A stretch of DNA of 64,000 nucleotides from Azolla caroliniana (GCA_043228905.1 JBHGNT010000021.1:12710001-12774000); one strand, 5' to 3'. Shown: positions 31,335-42,089, counted from the first letter of the stretch. Notes: generated by a model not told the origin, from the letters alone. Numbers and translations: made by a program.

Positions 31335-32017
31335 TGTCGAGAACTCGACGTTCCTTATGTCCGACACTCGGCCACAACCGAGATTCTTTTCATACACAGA
31401 AAAACAGGTAATGAAACGCGACACAAAAGAGGAGAAATGGTGCACAGGAGGTATACGTGGAAAAACCCCAAAATAGGGAAAAACCACGGCAGCCCACAAG
31501 CTGCAAACTGTCACTATGCAGAAATATACAACAGTGAGATCACTGAGGCAACGACCTCGTGTTCTCAGATCTTCGCCACAGGCGGCGGTTACAACAGAGG
31601 CTACGACCTCGTCTCTCTCTCTCTCTCTCTGTACAGTTACGCGCTCTGATTTCTTCTTGCACCAACAAGGAAGAATAATAACAAGAATGACAACTACAAC
31701 ACTAAAAGTTTGCCCTAAGTCATATTTATACTAATATGACTTTTCGGCTATTTACAAATGTAGCCTCGATGGGCTCCATCCGACTCTCCGCAGTCGGGTA
31801 CTCCTCATCCGGTTCATACCGGGCCTACACCATCCGACTCTCCGCAGTCGGGTACTCCTCATCCGGTTCATACCGGGCCTACACCATCCGACTCTCCGAA
31901 GTCGGGTTCTCCCCATCCGGTTCATACCGTTTCGGCCTCGGCCTGTCGGTCTCGGCCGAGTTTGTTCGTCGGCACTGTTCTTCTCCCTTCCCATCCGGAG
32001 GGACCTGTTTCCCAACA
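31335..32017 (-). repeat. Solo LTR N (H/C copia family)
   Basis: 683 bp with a perfect CTGAG target duplication (31330-31334, 32018-32022). On the minus strand it starts TGTTGGGAAACAGGTCCCTC, as H and C do, and ends TTCTCGACA. It contains three copies of a 54-bp tandem repeat starting at 31777, 31831 and 31885. No internal sequence remains, so the element was lost by LTR recombination. Confidence 0.85.
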
Positions 32018-32022
32018 CTGAG

Positions 32023-32215
32023 ATGGGCCTATTGAGCAGACAAGCCGACCAAGGAGGTCGACGTGTGTAGAACCGGACAGGCCACGGGAAGCGGAACCGG
32101 ACCGGAAGAAGAGCGCGAGCAAAGGAGGGAGGACGCCAGAAGGAGCTGGAGGAAAGGACCGGCTACTGTAGACACTGACACCATGATTTGACCTCAAGTT
32201 GAGCTTGAGGGGGAG
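32023..32215 (+). other. 3' end of F internal region and polypurine tract
   Basis: Matches the corresponding part of P (59592-59780 on the minus strand). Ends TTGAGCTTGAGGGGGAG directly before the 3' LTR. Confidence 0.6.
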
Positions 32216-32661
32216 TGTTGAGTGAGCAAGCTCAACCAGATCTGAATCGGTTGAATAAGCCAGAGCCGGATCGGTATCTGAAATGAAGAGCCGCATCGAT
32301 GTCCGGATGGTATCCGGAACTAGGAGCCGGATCGGATTGAAACCGGTAGGCCGTTAGAGGCCTACGGATCTAGCCTAGTACATAGGCATAGTTTTGGGAG
32401 TCATTGGTAGTCGCTTGTATGAGCATTGAAGTACCTGTCAGTATTTCTGTTAGTGCTTTATGGACTTGTATAAAGTTCTCTTTGAGTACATTCTATGTAC
32501 AGAGAGTGTTATTATTTTTTAATTGAGTTTATGTTCTGCTCTCTATCTTTGTCTCTCTCGTGTATGCTAAGTACTCTCAAGCGTCCATTGAACCTGTGTT
32601 TATTCTCTGTTGCTACCCGGCTAAACTGTTTTTATCAAGATTCCGCATGCTAACTTTAACA
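32216..32661 (+). repeat. 3' LTR of F (446 bp)
   Basis: TGTTGAGTGAGCAAGC to CTAACTTTAACA. Diverged from the 5' copy, with a short extra segment near 32270-32330. Confidence 0.9.
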
Positions 32662-32779
32662 AGCTAGTTCATGAGCAATCTGGGAAGACAACACTAGAAC
32701 GCAGTCAAGTGGATACTCCGGTACTTGAAAGGCACCTCGAGTATGTGCCTCCGGTTCGGCTCAGGTAAACCTCAACGAG
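32662..32779 (+). pseudogene. Copia C fragment between F and G
   Basis: Reads FMSN, then AVKWILRYLKGTSSMCLRFG, the stretch that follows GVVSRYMSNPGKEHWNAA in H. It is the link that shows C continues across F and up to G. Ends in CTCAACGAG; ACGAG is the left target copy of G. Confidence 0.85.
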
Positions 32780-32836
32780 TGTCACTAAAGAAGAGAAGTA
32801 CTACTAGTACTAAGAGGACGGGATTGCGTAAGACTC

Positions 32837-32880
<44 letters not shown>

Positions 32881-33208
32881 AAAAGAGAGATAACGAGGAT
32901 GAGAGAGAGAGATGATGATAACAGCCAATATATTATGTGAAGGATAAGTACAAAATGGCTAAGAGGCTTAAGACTAGTGTTGAACCAATTTGGTTCAACA
33001 TAATGCCTAGTGCATTCTTTTATAGTGTTCTCAGGAGTAATCCTGAAGCTTCTAGAATGTTCCAAAGAAATCTGGAATATACATTAATTTCCTATAATAA
33101 AACTTAAATAAAAATAATATCCTACGTATTAGAATAGATGGTATAATGGTCAAGAGCTCGAGCCATATAACATAAGGTCATGGGTTCGAGTCTTGCCATA
33201 TCATGACA
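32780..33208 (-). repeat. 3' LTR of G (429 bp)
   Basis: Diverged copy of the D LTR. TATA box on the minus strand at 33024; the self-primer complement AAATTGGTTCAA at 32991-32980; a (GA)n run at 32839-32876; tRNA-like module with A box TGGTATAATGG (33139-33149) and B box GGTTCGAGTCT (33183-33193). Confidence 0.88.
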
Positions 33209-36192
33209 CTATCTCTCCCTTAAGGCGACAAGTGGAACAAGTCAGCGCTGATTGCGGACCGGGTTTGTCCGGATACTTTCGATGGAACTCAGCAAGAAGA
33301 TCTTGAGCATTGGCGACATGCTCGACGGGTTCCCAAGTATGTTCACTCGGACTATAGCCGAGCCAATCGACCAAATAATAAAGTTTGTTGTGAACAAATT
33401 TGGAGTTGAGGATGGCAACAACTTCATACTCCAGGCCGGCGTTGGTGTAACACGATCGGGAAGAGTGTTTGCCTTATAAGGTTCAAGAAGAGAACTATGG
33501 AAGACCGGATGTATCCGAAGATGCGGAGGAAGATCAAGGTAGAACGTACATCATTAACCTTACCGGTAATACGGAAAGGACCGAGTCGACGATAATCCAA
33601 CTTGTCGCACGGTCGAGTAGTCTTGATGTGACGACGTAAAAGCCATACTCGATTTCTGATGGAAAAAGAGGAGGGAAGTCGATGACAATCCGCGTAAGTC
33701 TTCTGCGTCTGTTGACCATGACGAAGATGAGTAGTCTCTCCAAATGATCCCCGGCATGAGGATTGGTAGGTAGCTTCGGGGTGTCGATCACCAACCAGAG
33801 AGGATGAGAACCGGTATAAGTGTAGAATGGGGAGACTCGAGTTGAGGAGTGAACAAGATTATTATACGCAAACTCCGCAAAGTGGAGAATCTCGGCCCAA
33901 TCGTCCTGTTGATAACTCAGGAAACACTCGAGATATTGCTCTAGCGTTTGGTTTGTTCGTTCTGCCCATCGGTCTGAGGATGGTAGCCGGAGGAGAGGTT
34001 GCAAGAGACCTTGAGCATCTTGAAGAGATGCTGCCAAAATTTGGAGACGAATTGAGGTCCTCGATCACGAATGATACTGTCTGAGAGGCCATGATGCCGA
34101 AATACTTCACGCATGACAAGTGCGACGGTTTCCTCACTAGTGATGGCCTTAGTACACGGCACGAAATGTGTCATCTTCATATATCAATCGAAGATGGTTA
34201 AGATAACATCGAACCCCTTTGAGACCAGCAGATCTGTGATAAAATCAAGACAAATAGACTGCCATGGCTTACTTGGAATCGGTAAGGGTTCCAACAAGCC
34301 ATATGGATGGTGTTGTGGCATCTTTGCTCGGTAGCAAGCATCACATGTCCGAACGTAGTCATCGACAAAACGTCGCATATGGGGTCACGAAAAGGATCGT
34401 TGAACTAGATACAACGTCTTAGTGCTACCGAAATGTCCTGCCATATGGGTGTCGTGACAACTTTGGACGATTTGAAGGCGACAGGAGCAATCGGGGACAT
34501 GTACAAGCTTTTTAAAGAATAACAAACCATCATGATATTCGAATTGTCGGTAGTCCATACCTGGTTGCTGACACTGGGAACAGGATGCCCGAGAGGTATC
34601 AATGTGCGCCAGAATGTCTTGAGCAAAATTGTCCGTCTTCAAATTCGCACGTATGGTGTCGATAATCTGGGAATCCATTGGGGTGTGAAAAATCTCCGTT
34701 GTGTGCAATCATGTTGGTCCCAAGATTACTTGCTTTTGATTATCGAACGCTGGATCACTAGGACGAAGTTGGCAAAACCTAGAAAACATTGCACATCTCG
34801 TACCGACCGTGGAATTTGCCACTCTAGCACAGTTTGGACTTTAGCTGGATCCATGGAGATGCCCTTTGAGGAGATGACGTAGCCTAGAAATTCAACTTGC
34901 TTGCAATCAAAGCTACATTTTTCTAGCTTGGCATAAAGACCATTCTCGCGGAGTCGTTTTAGTACTAATAGTACATGAGAATCGTGCTCTTCCTGGGTCT
35001 TCGAATAAATCAATAGATCATCCAGATAGATGATCAAACAAATATCCAAGAGGTTTCTGAATATATCATTTGCCATGTGTTGGAAGACTGCGGGTGCATT
35101 GGTTAGACCGAACGGCATAACAATATATTCGAAATGCCCATACCGCGTGCGAAAGGCGGTCTTCCATTCATCTCCCGGTCGGATCCGCATGAGGTTATAT
35201 GCTCCTCGTAGATCGATCTTTGTAAAAAACTTGGCACCATTAACTCGCTCTAAAAGACTTGATATAAGAGGAAGTGCATACCTATTACGGATGGTGACCT
35301 TTTTTAAGCCGCGGTAATCAACGACGAGACGAAGTGAGCCATCTTTCTTCTTGACAAAGAAGATGGGTGCACCGGCTGGAGATTTCGAATGACGAATAAA
35401 CCCACTTGCCAAGTTTTCCTCTATGTAGGCTCAAAGGACTTCTAACTCTGTGGAGGACAAGTTGTAAATTGGTCCCCATGGTGGCTCTACTCCCAGTTGT
35501 AGATCAATGGGACAATCTTAGGGACGATGATGAGGAAGAGTACCGGCTTTTACCTTGTCAAATACATCGGCATAAGGATGATATTTCGCCGGAAGATGTA
35601 CTAAGGATTCCTCGTTAATAGTGCTGGAAGGATGTACTGATATTGCAAATAGGAACATTGCCTCCTTGTGTCCTTCTTCGCGTAATTGACGTAGTGAAAT
35701 GGTCGAAACTCGATGAGTAGATTCTTGGGGTTGTCGATGTCGGACTTCTCTTGTTCTCTAATCTATGTCTGGATTATGTAATTCAAACCAAGGTAATCCC
35801 AGGACAATGGGATGCTCTGGACTACTAATTATATTAAATGCTACTACACACACAAAACTACCTAGGACAACTTGAATGGGTTCTGACTCTTCTACAATAT
35901 TCCTGGAAGCAATGGGACGACCATCAATGAATACTACAGATGCAGGGCAAGGAAGTTTTCTTAAGGATATCTGAGAAGCTTGGGCAAAATTTCGATCCAT
36001 GAAACAGGAATTAGCTCCGGAATCTAGAAGTGCTAGGACATGTACTGGGGGAGCACTTTTAGTACTAACCATGACTTGGCCTAGGAACACATTGCTAACT
36101 TGCTTGGAGGGAATGGAACCACTAATGGGTTGTACAGATCTAGGGCTGTCCAACCAAACGGCTCCTATTTTGGCTGGACTCAATCGTTTAAC
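33209..36192 (-). pseudogene. pol relic of G
   Basis: Homologous to D pol along its length. Protease LLDSGANSCF is intact (36183-35758). The reverse transcriptase block (35412-34770) keeps [13 protein letters not shown]. At about 34770 the sequence jumps from CFLGFANF to the linker before the integrase, deleting some 200 codons that held the end of reverse transcriptase and all of RNase H. Integrase pieces follow (34708-33534) with frameshifts. The chromodomain end near 33400-33250 is poorly preserved. Confidence 0.85.
36148..36192 (-). promoter_or_regulatory. Conserved -1 frameshift signal in G
   Basis: GTTAAAC (36192-36186 on the minus strand), spacer GATTGA, then the same 11-bp stem as D (arms 36169-36179 and 36148-36158). 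The surrounding coding sequence has diverged from D, so conservation here is informative. Confidence 0.75.
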
Positions 36193-37342
36193 TCTTCATC
36201 TAATTGACTAAGGATTTAAAATTTATTTGAGATACTTGGGCTATTAGTACTATTAATACTATCAAACAATCTATTAGTACTATTAATACTATCAGACACT
36301 CGTAAGGGAAGAATTGACTCGGGTTTAGTCCAGGCTACAATTTGATTTACTTGTTTTCTTGGCCTATGGGGACACTTGATTGCGATATGCCTTGGTCCAT
36401 TGCAATAAAGATATAATCGATTTGCATGTTGTCGTTGCTTTTCTTCTTCCGATACGGGCCGCGTCGACGCATGGTATCGATCTCCATCGGTGTCGAAGTA
36501 TTTGCTTGAGGTATGTCTCGTGCAAACGGTTTAGCCGCGACTGAGGCGTAAGTGGGCTCTAGCCTAGAGCGTGGTATCTGTAATTGACATTCCGAACGCC
36601 GTTCGAAAAGGCGGTTGTCACATCAGACCGCTCGACTGATTGCCTTCGTAAGAGACTTTGGTTCTTTGGGGAAAGTTAGAAGTAGATCTTTGACATTGTT
36701 TCGCAGGCCATAGCGAAACTGCTCCATTAGTGGCTGATCATCCCAGGGGATATCTAAAGCGAGTAGGCGGAAATCCGCCACGTAGGTAGAGGCTGGACGA
36801 TCGCCTTGACGGAATCGTTGGATCTTGTTGATCGCCGTCTTGATGTTGTCGGTGTCTCCAAAGCAGGCTTTAAACTCACTAATAAAATCTTCAAAGTTAT
36901 TAAGCAAGGGCGATTGTTTTTCTAGAAGCGGAGCGAACTATGCTAAGGCTGTGCCCTTAAGCAACGTGCCTATTAGGCCGACTCGGGATGCCTCAGTGGG
37001 GTATCGGGAAGGATGCATTTGGATGACTAATCATACCTGATTAAGGAATCCCCTAAATTGCAATTGCGATCGTGTTCCATCAAATTTCACAGGAAGTCTA
37101 ATCTTCAGCTCTTTATGAAATCCTCGGGGACATGATCCTTGTTATTGCAATGTTGCTTCGAGTTATTGCACCCGTAACGCTAACTCCCCATGTTGTTGTT
37201 GCGTTTGTTGTTTTTCTAGAGTGATTTGTTGCAGATCCCCTATCAGCCATTGGTTTTCTTGTTCCAAGGCAACAAATTTTTCTTTTAGGCACTGTAGCTC
37301 GGAGAAAACGGATTGATATTCTTGGGTGCTAACAATAGCCAT
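36186..37342 (-). pseudogene. gag relic of G
   Basis: Starts MAIV at 37342 and follows D Gag: coiled coil EKFVALEQENQWLIGDLQQ, capsid block CFGDTDNIKTAINKIQRFRQ and YGLRNNVKDLLLTFPKEPK. Several stops and frameshifts. In the zinc knuckle region the second Cys codon is lost (TATCTTTATTG on the minus strand near 36412). Confidence 0.82.
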
Positions 37343-37396
37343 AGTATAGGGAAAAGGGTAGGAGGATGAGGGAGAACGACAAGTAGGCTTGAGGAA

Positions 37397-37408
37397 AAAT
37401 TGGTTCAA
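37397..37408 (-). other. Self-priming site of G
   Basis: Minus-strand TTGAACCAATTT, two bases from the LTR. Its complement AAATTGGTTCAA lies at the predicted RNA start in both G LTRs (32980-32991 and 42803-42814). It differs from D at one base that is compensated in the LTR. Confidence 0.8.
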
Positions 37409-37410
37409 AC

Positions 37411-37492
37411 TGTCATGAATAGTACTAAAGCAGAGATGGAATTAGTACTAAAGAAGAGAAGTACTATTAGTACTAAGAGGATGGAACTGCGT
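37411..37492 (-). repeat. 5' LTR of G, outer fragment
   Basis: Starts opposite TGTCATGAATAG and matches the U5 end of the left LTR to GCGT, where J is inserted. Confidence 0.85.
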
Positions 37493-37876
37493 TGTCGGGG
37501 TAGTTGTGGTTCGTGTGGCGAAGTCGCGGGGACTAAGGTTAAGGGGAGTTGAAGAAACTTAACTTTTAATAAGGCTTGTATGGTGATGTTAGAAAGGTTA
37601 AGAGTAGCAGGAAGAAGAGTTACAAGTAATGTGAGAGAGAGAGAGACGGGAATATATAGAAGATAGAGATAATATATGATTCAAGAAGCAAGATGACAAA
37701 ATATGATTTAAGAAGGAAGATTGAGACAAAAGTATGATTCTAGAAAGAAGATTGAGACAAAGTATGATTCAAGGAACAAGAGTATATGATATAAACATGA
37801 TGTATATTAAAAATATAATATTTTACCAACTTTACAATCCTCGATCGCAAACTGAACACATTCTCTATCGACCCTT

Positions 37877-37931
37877 GATTTGAACCCACGACCTCAACTT
37901 CAAAACGAGAGGTTCTCCACCCAATGAGCTA
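37877..37931 (-). other. tRNA-like module, sense strand of J
   Basis: Minus-strand A box TAGCTCATTGG (37931-37921) and B box GGGTTCAAATC (37887-37877). Unlike the other modules it is in the sense direction of its LTR. Confidence 0.5.
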
Positions 37932-38204
37932 GTCTTCTTTAGTTGATTATATTTTTTTCTCACTCTCTCTTGATTCCCTTCTTGTTTTCCTTGCCCCTCT
38001 TTATATAAGTGTTGGCATGCATATGATAATGTATGGGAGCATGGCATGCATGCAATGCATGAGTTACATGTAATGCATGATCGCCATTTGGCGCACATGT
38101 ATTGCACGTGATGCATGGTAGCCATCATGCTCACTTGAGCTCCCATGTATGAAAGTAGATATGGGATAAGTATAATGATGAAAATGTATTCTAAAATAAC
38201 TAAC

Positions 38205-38395
38205 CTACCTTAGTGGTGTATACTTTGTGTTTGGCATACAAGGTTGAGAGTTCAAGTCTCTCAATTTTACTTAATACAATATATAGCTTCATTCTTATAT
38301 CATGAAGCACATTTGTTACCAACTTTTACAAATAAATAGCCTAGCCTAGTGGTATGTACATTGTATTTCGTATATAAGGATGTGGGTTCAAGTCT
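38205..38395 (+). other. Two tRNA-like modules in U3 of J
   Basis: Module 1: CTACCTTAGTGG (38205-38216) and AGTTCAAGTCT (38249-38259). Module 2: TAGCCTAGTGG (38342-38352), a perfect A box, and GGTTCAAGTCT (38385-38395). They are direct repeats of each other with the intervening AT-rich stretch, as in E. Confidence 0.55.
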
Positions 38396-38460
38396 CTCAA
38401 ATATTATTAAATACAACATTTAAGCTCATTTTTATATCGTGAAGCACATTCTTCACGACA

Positions 38461-38509
38461 ACGTAAGACTCCCGAGAGAGAGAGAGAGAGAGAGATAGAG
38501 AGATAGATA
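38461..38509 (-). repeat. 5' LTR of G continued; (GA)n/(GATA)n tract
   Basis: CGTAAGACTCCCGAGAG matches the left LTR after J, then a (GA)n run grades into GATA repeats where LINE K2 ends. Confidence 0.75.
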
Positions 38510-38837
38510 GATAGATGGATAGATTATATTATCGTCTTCGGAGGTCAAATATGACCTATGAGACCAAAAATATTATATTTCACGTGATACGTGTGAAAGT
38601 GAGTAGTGACTCTCGATGTTCAAGAACTTTACCAATGAATGTTGTAATCGAGAGTGCACATTGTGGTTGTGAGAGGAATTCATGCAAAGATTGGGCTCGA
38701 TCGAAGAGATGTGGAAAGCATGGTCGAATATGATCAAAGGCAGAGCATTGTATCAAAGTGTGATACTCAGACTCACGAACTTGTTTAGGGCAAAGTGTGC
38801 ATAGCTGACCACTCTCATCACTTGTACCCCAACGCCC

Positions 38838-38840
<3 letters not shown>
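38510..38840 (-). mobile_element. LINE fragment K2 (3' end only)
   Basis: 5'-truncated non-LTR element in the (GA)n tract. The minus strand codes for the C-terminal zinc-binding end: CTLCPKQVRESEYHTLIQC. The 3' end carries the hairpin GGTCATATTTGACC (38556-38543) followed by GAAGACGATAATATAATC. Flanked by GA repeats on both sides. Confidence 0.65.
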
Positions 38841-38898
<58 letters not shown>

Positions 38899-38935
38899 GT
38901 AAAGAGAGATAGCGAGGATGAGAGAAAGAAAGAAA
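38841..38935 (+). repeat. (GA)n microsatellite of G LTR
   Basis: About 27 GA units, then GTGTAAAGAGAGATAGCGAG, which matches AAAAGAGAGATAACGAG in the left LTR, then GAAA repeats where K ends. Confidence 0.8.
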
Positions 38936-38955
38936 GATATATTAACGTCTTCTAA

Positions 38956-38969
38956 GGCCAAATTTGGCC
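38956..38969 (-). other. 3'-terminal hairpin of LINE K
   Basis: GGCCAAATTTGGCC followed by TTAGAAGACGTTAATAT. K2 has GGTCATATTTGACC followed by TCCGAAGACGATAATAT. One stem pair differs as C-G against T-A. Confidence 0.6.
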
Positions 38970-39332
38970 CATGAGACAATTGGTTTACAACAAAAGAGTA
39001 TTTATCTAGTCATCATAACTAAAATAAAATTAAGTAAAAAATAGAACTTAAACTAAAAGAGTTCTAGTAGTGTACAATACGTAGTATACTCGAAAGTGAC
39101 TATACACTAAGCCTAATTTTATTTCCACCCAAGCCTCTCGAAAAGAAGTGGGGGGTCAAAGGGTCTTGATGTGGGTGTGACCCGTGGTTCCAATGTAGAG
39201 AGTGCCCTAGCCATGGCTTCTAGGCGATGTAGCTCACGTTCCCTTATTTTCAATATTGCTTCCACATCACGTTGAGTTGCTTTGAAACCCGGCACCCGAG
39301 GACGTCTGGTTCTTCTCTGGTTTTCTGCCTCA

Positions 39333-41057
39333 TCAATGGAAAGGCCGAGTGGTGCAAGTGTGTCTGCATTCATTGTCTTCATTTGTTACATGTTCGTGAT
39401 CATTAGCAACATTATTGTCAACATTTTGTAACTTATTCTCTCTGTGTTGTTTTAGCTCTAGAATGTATTTGCCTAATTTCTTTATATCTAGAGTATCTAA
39501 TAGTTTGGGGAGGGTGGGAGACGAACCAAGTATGTCTTGGTATTTTGCCCTTATCTCGGCATAGGTTGGACACTTGCATGTAAAGTGGTACTCATCCTCT
39601 ATCTTTATGTGACATAACCTACATATCCTTTCCTCCCTAGGGACTCCACTAGTAAGGCCATTCTCAATCTCAAGTTGGTGAGATGATATTCTAAGTTGTC
39701 CAATGGCAACCCTTAGTGCATGTGGTAAGAATACATCTAGATATTTTGGCCGCGTGATAAAACCTAACTCAGAGAAGTGCATGAAGTGTTTCTTATAGTA
39801 CAACATTTTAGATGGGAGTGGCTCTAGTGGGGTGATCCATTTACACCGAGTGTAAATTTGCCATATTTCTTGGCGTATTACTTTATTGCGGTCCTCATGA
39901 GAGATTAAAGTGTTATCACTCATGTGCTTGTACCTAAGGGGAGGTAGGTTATTAATGTCTAGACCATTCGCAAGAAGCCAACACACCATCATGCCATACC
40001 ATGAGCTAGTATAGCCAGACTCATACAATGATCGAGAGGCCTTAAAGGCTTGATGAGATATTCTATCATGTGGTTGGCTATGTATCCTGTGAATGAAGAC
40101 TACAAGTTGAAAAAGTGCCTCTACTAACATTGGGGGTAACGTGAACTCAGCCCTAATAATGTCATGTGGTACAGTCGATTTGCTTCGGAGTTGGCGTGAT
40201 AGCATCATCACCAATGGTCTCTCTAATTGCGTCCACATGAAAGATGGTAATCCTGGAGCCCAAACCGCTGATGCATACATGAGGGAGGGGGTCACTAATG
40301 AGTCAAAGAGCCACCCTTTAGTCCGTGGCTCTTGAAAATGTGCTTGGTGGCATTGTCTCTCTAGGAGTGAGAGGGATGCATGTCCTCTCGTGAGTCTATC
40401 CTTCGCTGCCTGTGTCATTGAAAATTTACCTGAGCGGGCACTAAAAGTGACTCCGAGATAGACGTATGATCCAACCACCTCGACTATGCTATGGGAGATA
40501 GTTAGGTGACACTTAACTCTAACTTGGGCCGATGTGTGGAAGATAAGGACTTTCGTTTTCCCTAGATTCACTACCAATCCTCGTTGTACACAAAAGTCAT
40601 CTAAGGCATTAAGGTGCCTTTGTAGGTCGTGTTCGGATTCAGAGAGCAAAACTATGTCATCCGCATAGAGCAAGATACGAACCTGCGTATCCCCAAGGAC
40701 CACTCCGGTGCCTCCCTCACGAGCAATAAAATCTGTGATCTCATCAATGTAGATCCCAAAAAGCGTCAGTGATAGGGGGCAACCTTGTTTTACACCAATA
40801 GTGCTAGTGAAATGATTAGATAGGCCACCTAGGCATCGGACACACTCGAACACTTGTTCATATAGTGCGTAGATGGCCCATACCATATCATCTAGTATCC
40901 TCAAGCTTTTAAGTCTATCAAACAACCGCTCTCTAGGGACCGTGTCAAAGGCTTTGCAGAAGTCCACAAAACGGGCCTGACGCATTTTCTCTTCTTCAAG
41001 GGTGGTATTAACAATATTTTCATATTTTATTTCTTTTTTAATGTTTCTTTTAACCAC
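39333..41057 (-). CDS. LINE reverse transcriptase (truncated, fused to ORF1 repeat)
   Basis: 574 codons without a stop. Residues 1-28 come from the ORF1 repeat (VKRNIKKEIKYENIV, TTLEEEKMR). From residue 30 it is a LINE reverse transcriptase: FVDFCKAFDTVPRERL (motif A Asp), STIGVKQGCPLSLTLFGIYI (motif B) and LLYADDIVLL (catalytic YADD, about 131-134), then NLGKTKVLIF and GSYVYLGVTFS. A C-terminal Cys/His motif, CRLCHIKIEDEYHFTCKC, lies near residue 510. Plant LINE ORF2 proteins are usually over 1000 residues, with an endonuclease first; here the endonuclease and finger blocks are absent, so it cannot retrotranspose by itself. Confidence 0.85.
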   Translation of the reverse strand: MVKRNIKKEIKYENIVNTTLEEEKMRQARFVDFCKAFDTVPRERLFDRLKSLRILDDMVWAIYALYEQVFECVRCLGGLSNHFTSTIGVKQGCPLSLTLFGIYIDEITDFIAREGGTGVVLGDTQVRILLYADDIVLLSESEHDLQRHLNALDDFCVQRGLVVNLGKTKVLIFHTSAQVRVKCHLTISHSIVEVVGSYVYLGVTFSARSGKFSMTQAAKDRLTRGHASLSLLERQCHQAHFQEPRTKGWLFDSLVTPSLMYASAVWAPGLPSFMWTQLERPLVMMLSRQLRSKSTVPHDIIRAEFTLPPMLVEALFQLVVFIHRIHSQPHDRISHQAFKASRSLYESGYTSSWYGMMVCWLLANGLDINNLPPLRYKHMSDNTLISHEDRNKVIRQEIWQIYTRCKWITPLEPLPSKMLYYKKHFMHFSELGFITRPKYLDVFLPHALRVAIGQLRISSHQLEIENGLTSGVPREERICRLCHIKIEDEYHFTCKCPTYAEIRAKYQDILGSSPTLPKLLDTLDIKKLGKYILELKQHRENKLQNVDNNVANDHEHVTNEDNECRHTCTTRPFH

Positions 41058-41880
41058 ATCTACCCAACCCGTTTTAGCTAACTCTATGTTATTATTAACT
41101 TCCTCTTAAAATTTTTTAATTTCGTCCTTTATATCCTCTATAGAGGATATTTCACCGTCTTATCGAGATACCTCGATGTCCTTAAGTTGTTTTTTAAGGT
41201 CAGTGCGCATTTTCTCTTCTTCAAGGGTGGTATTAACAATATTTTCATATTTTATTTCTTTTTTAATGTTTCTTTTAACCACATCTACCCAACCCGTTTT
41301 AGCTAACTCTATGTTATTATTAACTTCCTCTTAAACTTTTTTAATTTCGTCCTTTATATCCTCTATAGAGGATATTTCACCGTCTTATCGAGATACCTCG
41401 ATGTCCTTAAGTTGTTTTTTAAGGTCAGTGCGCATTTTCTCTTCTTCAAGGGTGGTATTAACAATATTTTCATATTTTATTTCTTTTTTAATGTTTCTTT
41501 TAACCACATCTACCCAACCCATTTTAGCTAACTCTATGTTATTATTAACTTCCTCTTAAACTTTTTTAATTTCGTCCTTTATATCCTCTATAGAGGATAT
41601 TTCACCGTCTTATCGAGATTATACCTCGATGTCCTTAAGTTGTTTTTTAAGGTCAGTGCGCATTTTCTCTTCTTCAAGGGTGGTATTAACAATATTTTCA
41701 TATTTTATTTCTTTTTTAATGTTTCTTTTAACCACATCTACCCAACCCATTTTAGCTAACTCTATGTTATTATTAACTTCCTCTTAAACTTTTTTAATTT
41801 CGTCCTTTATATCCTCTATAGAGGATATTTCACCGTCTTATCGAGATTATACCTCGATGTCCTTAAGTTGTTTTTTAAGG
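40981..41880 (-). repeat. Four tandem 225-bp repeats of an ORF1 segment
   Basis: CGCATTTTCT recurs at 40981, 41206, 41431 and 41659, giving periods of 225, 225 and 228 bp (75 or 76 codons). On the minus strand each codes LKKQLKDIEV, EISSIEDIKDEIKKV, EEVNNN and WVDVVKRNIKKEIKYENIV with the same two in-frame stops, so the stops came before amplification. Copies are nearly identical. Confidence 0.9.
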
Positions 41881-42089
41881 TCAGTGTTTTCCACTTTAAG
41901 TTGTTCTATTTCGGCCTTGAGGGCGTCTTTTTCCTCTCTATCTTTTTTCTTGTGGGTTTTGGCGTCTTTCACCCATTTTTTCATATCCATCTCTATTTTT
42001 GTTAAACAATTAAACATATCTAAAAAGTCCTCCTTACTTATAGCCTCGTCTTGTATATCCTTATGTTCCTTAGTTCGTTTAGACATCAT
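41847..42089 (-). CDS. LINE ORF1 N-terminal coiled coil
   Basis: 80 codons from an ATG at 42089: MMSKRTKEHKDIQDEAISKE, then DALKAEIEQLKVENTDLKKQ, a strong leucine-heptad coiled coil as expected for an RNA-binding LINE ORF1 protein trimer. It stops where the tandem repeats begin. Confidence 0.6.
   Translation of the reverse strand: MMSKRTKEHKDIQDEAISKEDFLDMFNCLTKIEMDMKKWVKDAKTHKKKDREEKDALKAEIEQLKVENTDLKKQLKDIEV

Larger units (their letters stand above)
14380..32661 (+). mobile_element. Element F: decayed copia retrotransposon, heavily nested
   Basis: LTRs at 14380-14788 and 32216-32661, initiator-Met primer site at 14789, then Gag, protease, integrase, reverse transcriptase, RNase H and a charged C-terminal extension, all with many stops. 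M, I, H and N lie inside it. The flanks AATCG and AGCTA differ only by transitions, as expected if a 5-bp duplication decayed. Most stops are TGG to TAG/TGA, CGA to TGA or CAG to TAG. A relative, P, lies at 59208-61137. Confidence 0.85.
37493..38460 (-). repeat. Solo LTR J (TGTCG...CGACA superfamily)
   Basis: 968 bp. On the minus strand it starts TGTCGTGAAGAATGTGCTTC with the hairpin TCGTGAAG/CTTCACGA and then ATATAAAA, and ends CCCCGACA. The left G LTR gives the empty site GCGT; flanks are GCGT and ACGT. TATA box TATATAAA on the minus strand near 38000. It holds two antisense and one sense tRNA-like modules. Same plan as E and S. Confidence 0.75.
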
